The notes under the pieces: model-generated | What the model was told of the DNA's origin: nothing | The model's input: only the letters and a program-made list of their open reading frames with translations | The model's database searches: none | Shown here: piece after piece, positions 13,700-13,705 of the stretch | Layout of the letters: each line of letters begins with the position of its first letter | Numbering within the stretch: position 1 is the first letter of the stretch | Position numbers and translations under genes: made by a program | Origin: CAJUPY01 sp051871275 | Lineage (GTDB): Bacteria; Bacteroidota; Bacteroidia; Bacteroidales; Muribaculaceae | Reading direction: 5' to 3' | Assembly (NCBI GenBank): GCA_051871275.1 | Contig: JBJECR010000067.1 | Location: forward strand, 1-13,705 | DNA length: 13,705 nucleotides

Positions 13700-13705
13700 G
13701 TGTTA

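Overview
This window looks like chromosome of a bacterium of the order Bacteroidales (phylum Bacteroidota). Several independent signs agree. Promoters match the Bacteroides-type consensus (TTTG, about 20 nt, then TAnnTTTG), and no gene depends on a clear Shine-Dalgarno sequence. A secreted nuclease ends in a type IX secretion sorting domain. A DUF3316 protein is present. The signal peptidase I carries the long insertion seen in this phylum and sits next to a WbqC-like gene. Genus cannot be fixed from the sequence alone.

Layout. (1) 1-525, minus strand: a compact stable-RNA/ribosomal unit, tRNA-Glu(UUC) - rpsT - tRNA-Glu(UUC), with two identical tRNA copies and a near-perfect promoter upstream. 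(2) 605-1101, minus: a DUF4160-DUF2442 pair with a 4-nt ATGA overlap, resembling a toxin-antitoxin-like module. (3) 1102-1303: a control region with two back-to-back promoters. Between them are five TAGCTA palindromes spaced exactly 9 nt apart. (4) 1304-2032, plus: recO. (5) 2088-3778, plus: a two-gene accessory cassette with its own -7 element. It encodes an OLD/AAA_15-type ATPase lacking a nuclease domain and, overlapping by 4 nt, a 181-residue protein with Toprim-like (or PIN-like) acidic motifs. This is the best candidate in the window for an undescribed, probably defence-related, system. (6) 3785-8284, minus: housekeeping genes cinA, tsaD, wbqC-like and lepB, tightly packed. (7) 8357-13657, minus: envelope and secreted proteins, namely a T9SS-type endonuclease I, a surface lipoprotein, an S41-peptidase lipoprotein and a DUF3316 protein.

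How it fits together. The core genes serve translation and tRNA modification (rpsT, tRNA-Glu, TsaD), recombination repair (RecO), NAD/pyridine-nucleotide repair (CinA) and protein export (LepB). Accessory material sits in the two gaps flanking recO: the DUF4160/DUF2442 pair on one side and the ATPase cassette on the other. These inserts look more AT-rich than the core genes, consistent with acquisition. The left part of the minus-strand series after the endonuclease reads as one or two operons. The right part is probably read from a promoter at 11675-11706 (lipoprotein, perhaps the endonuclease) and from a promoter beyond the window (DUF3316, S41).
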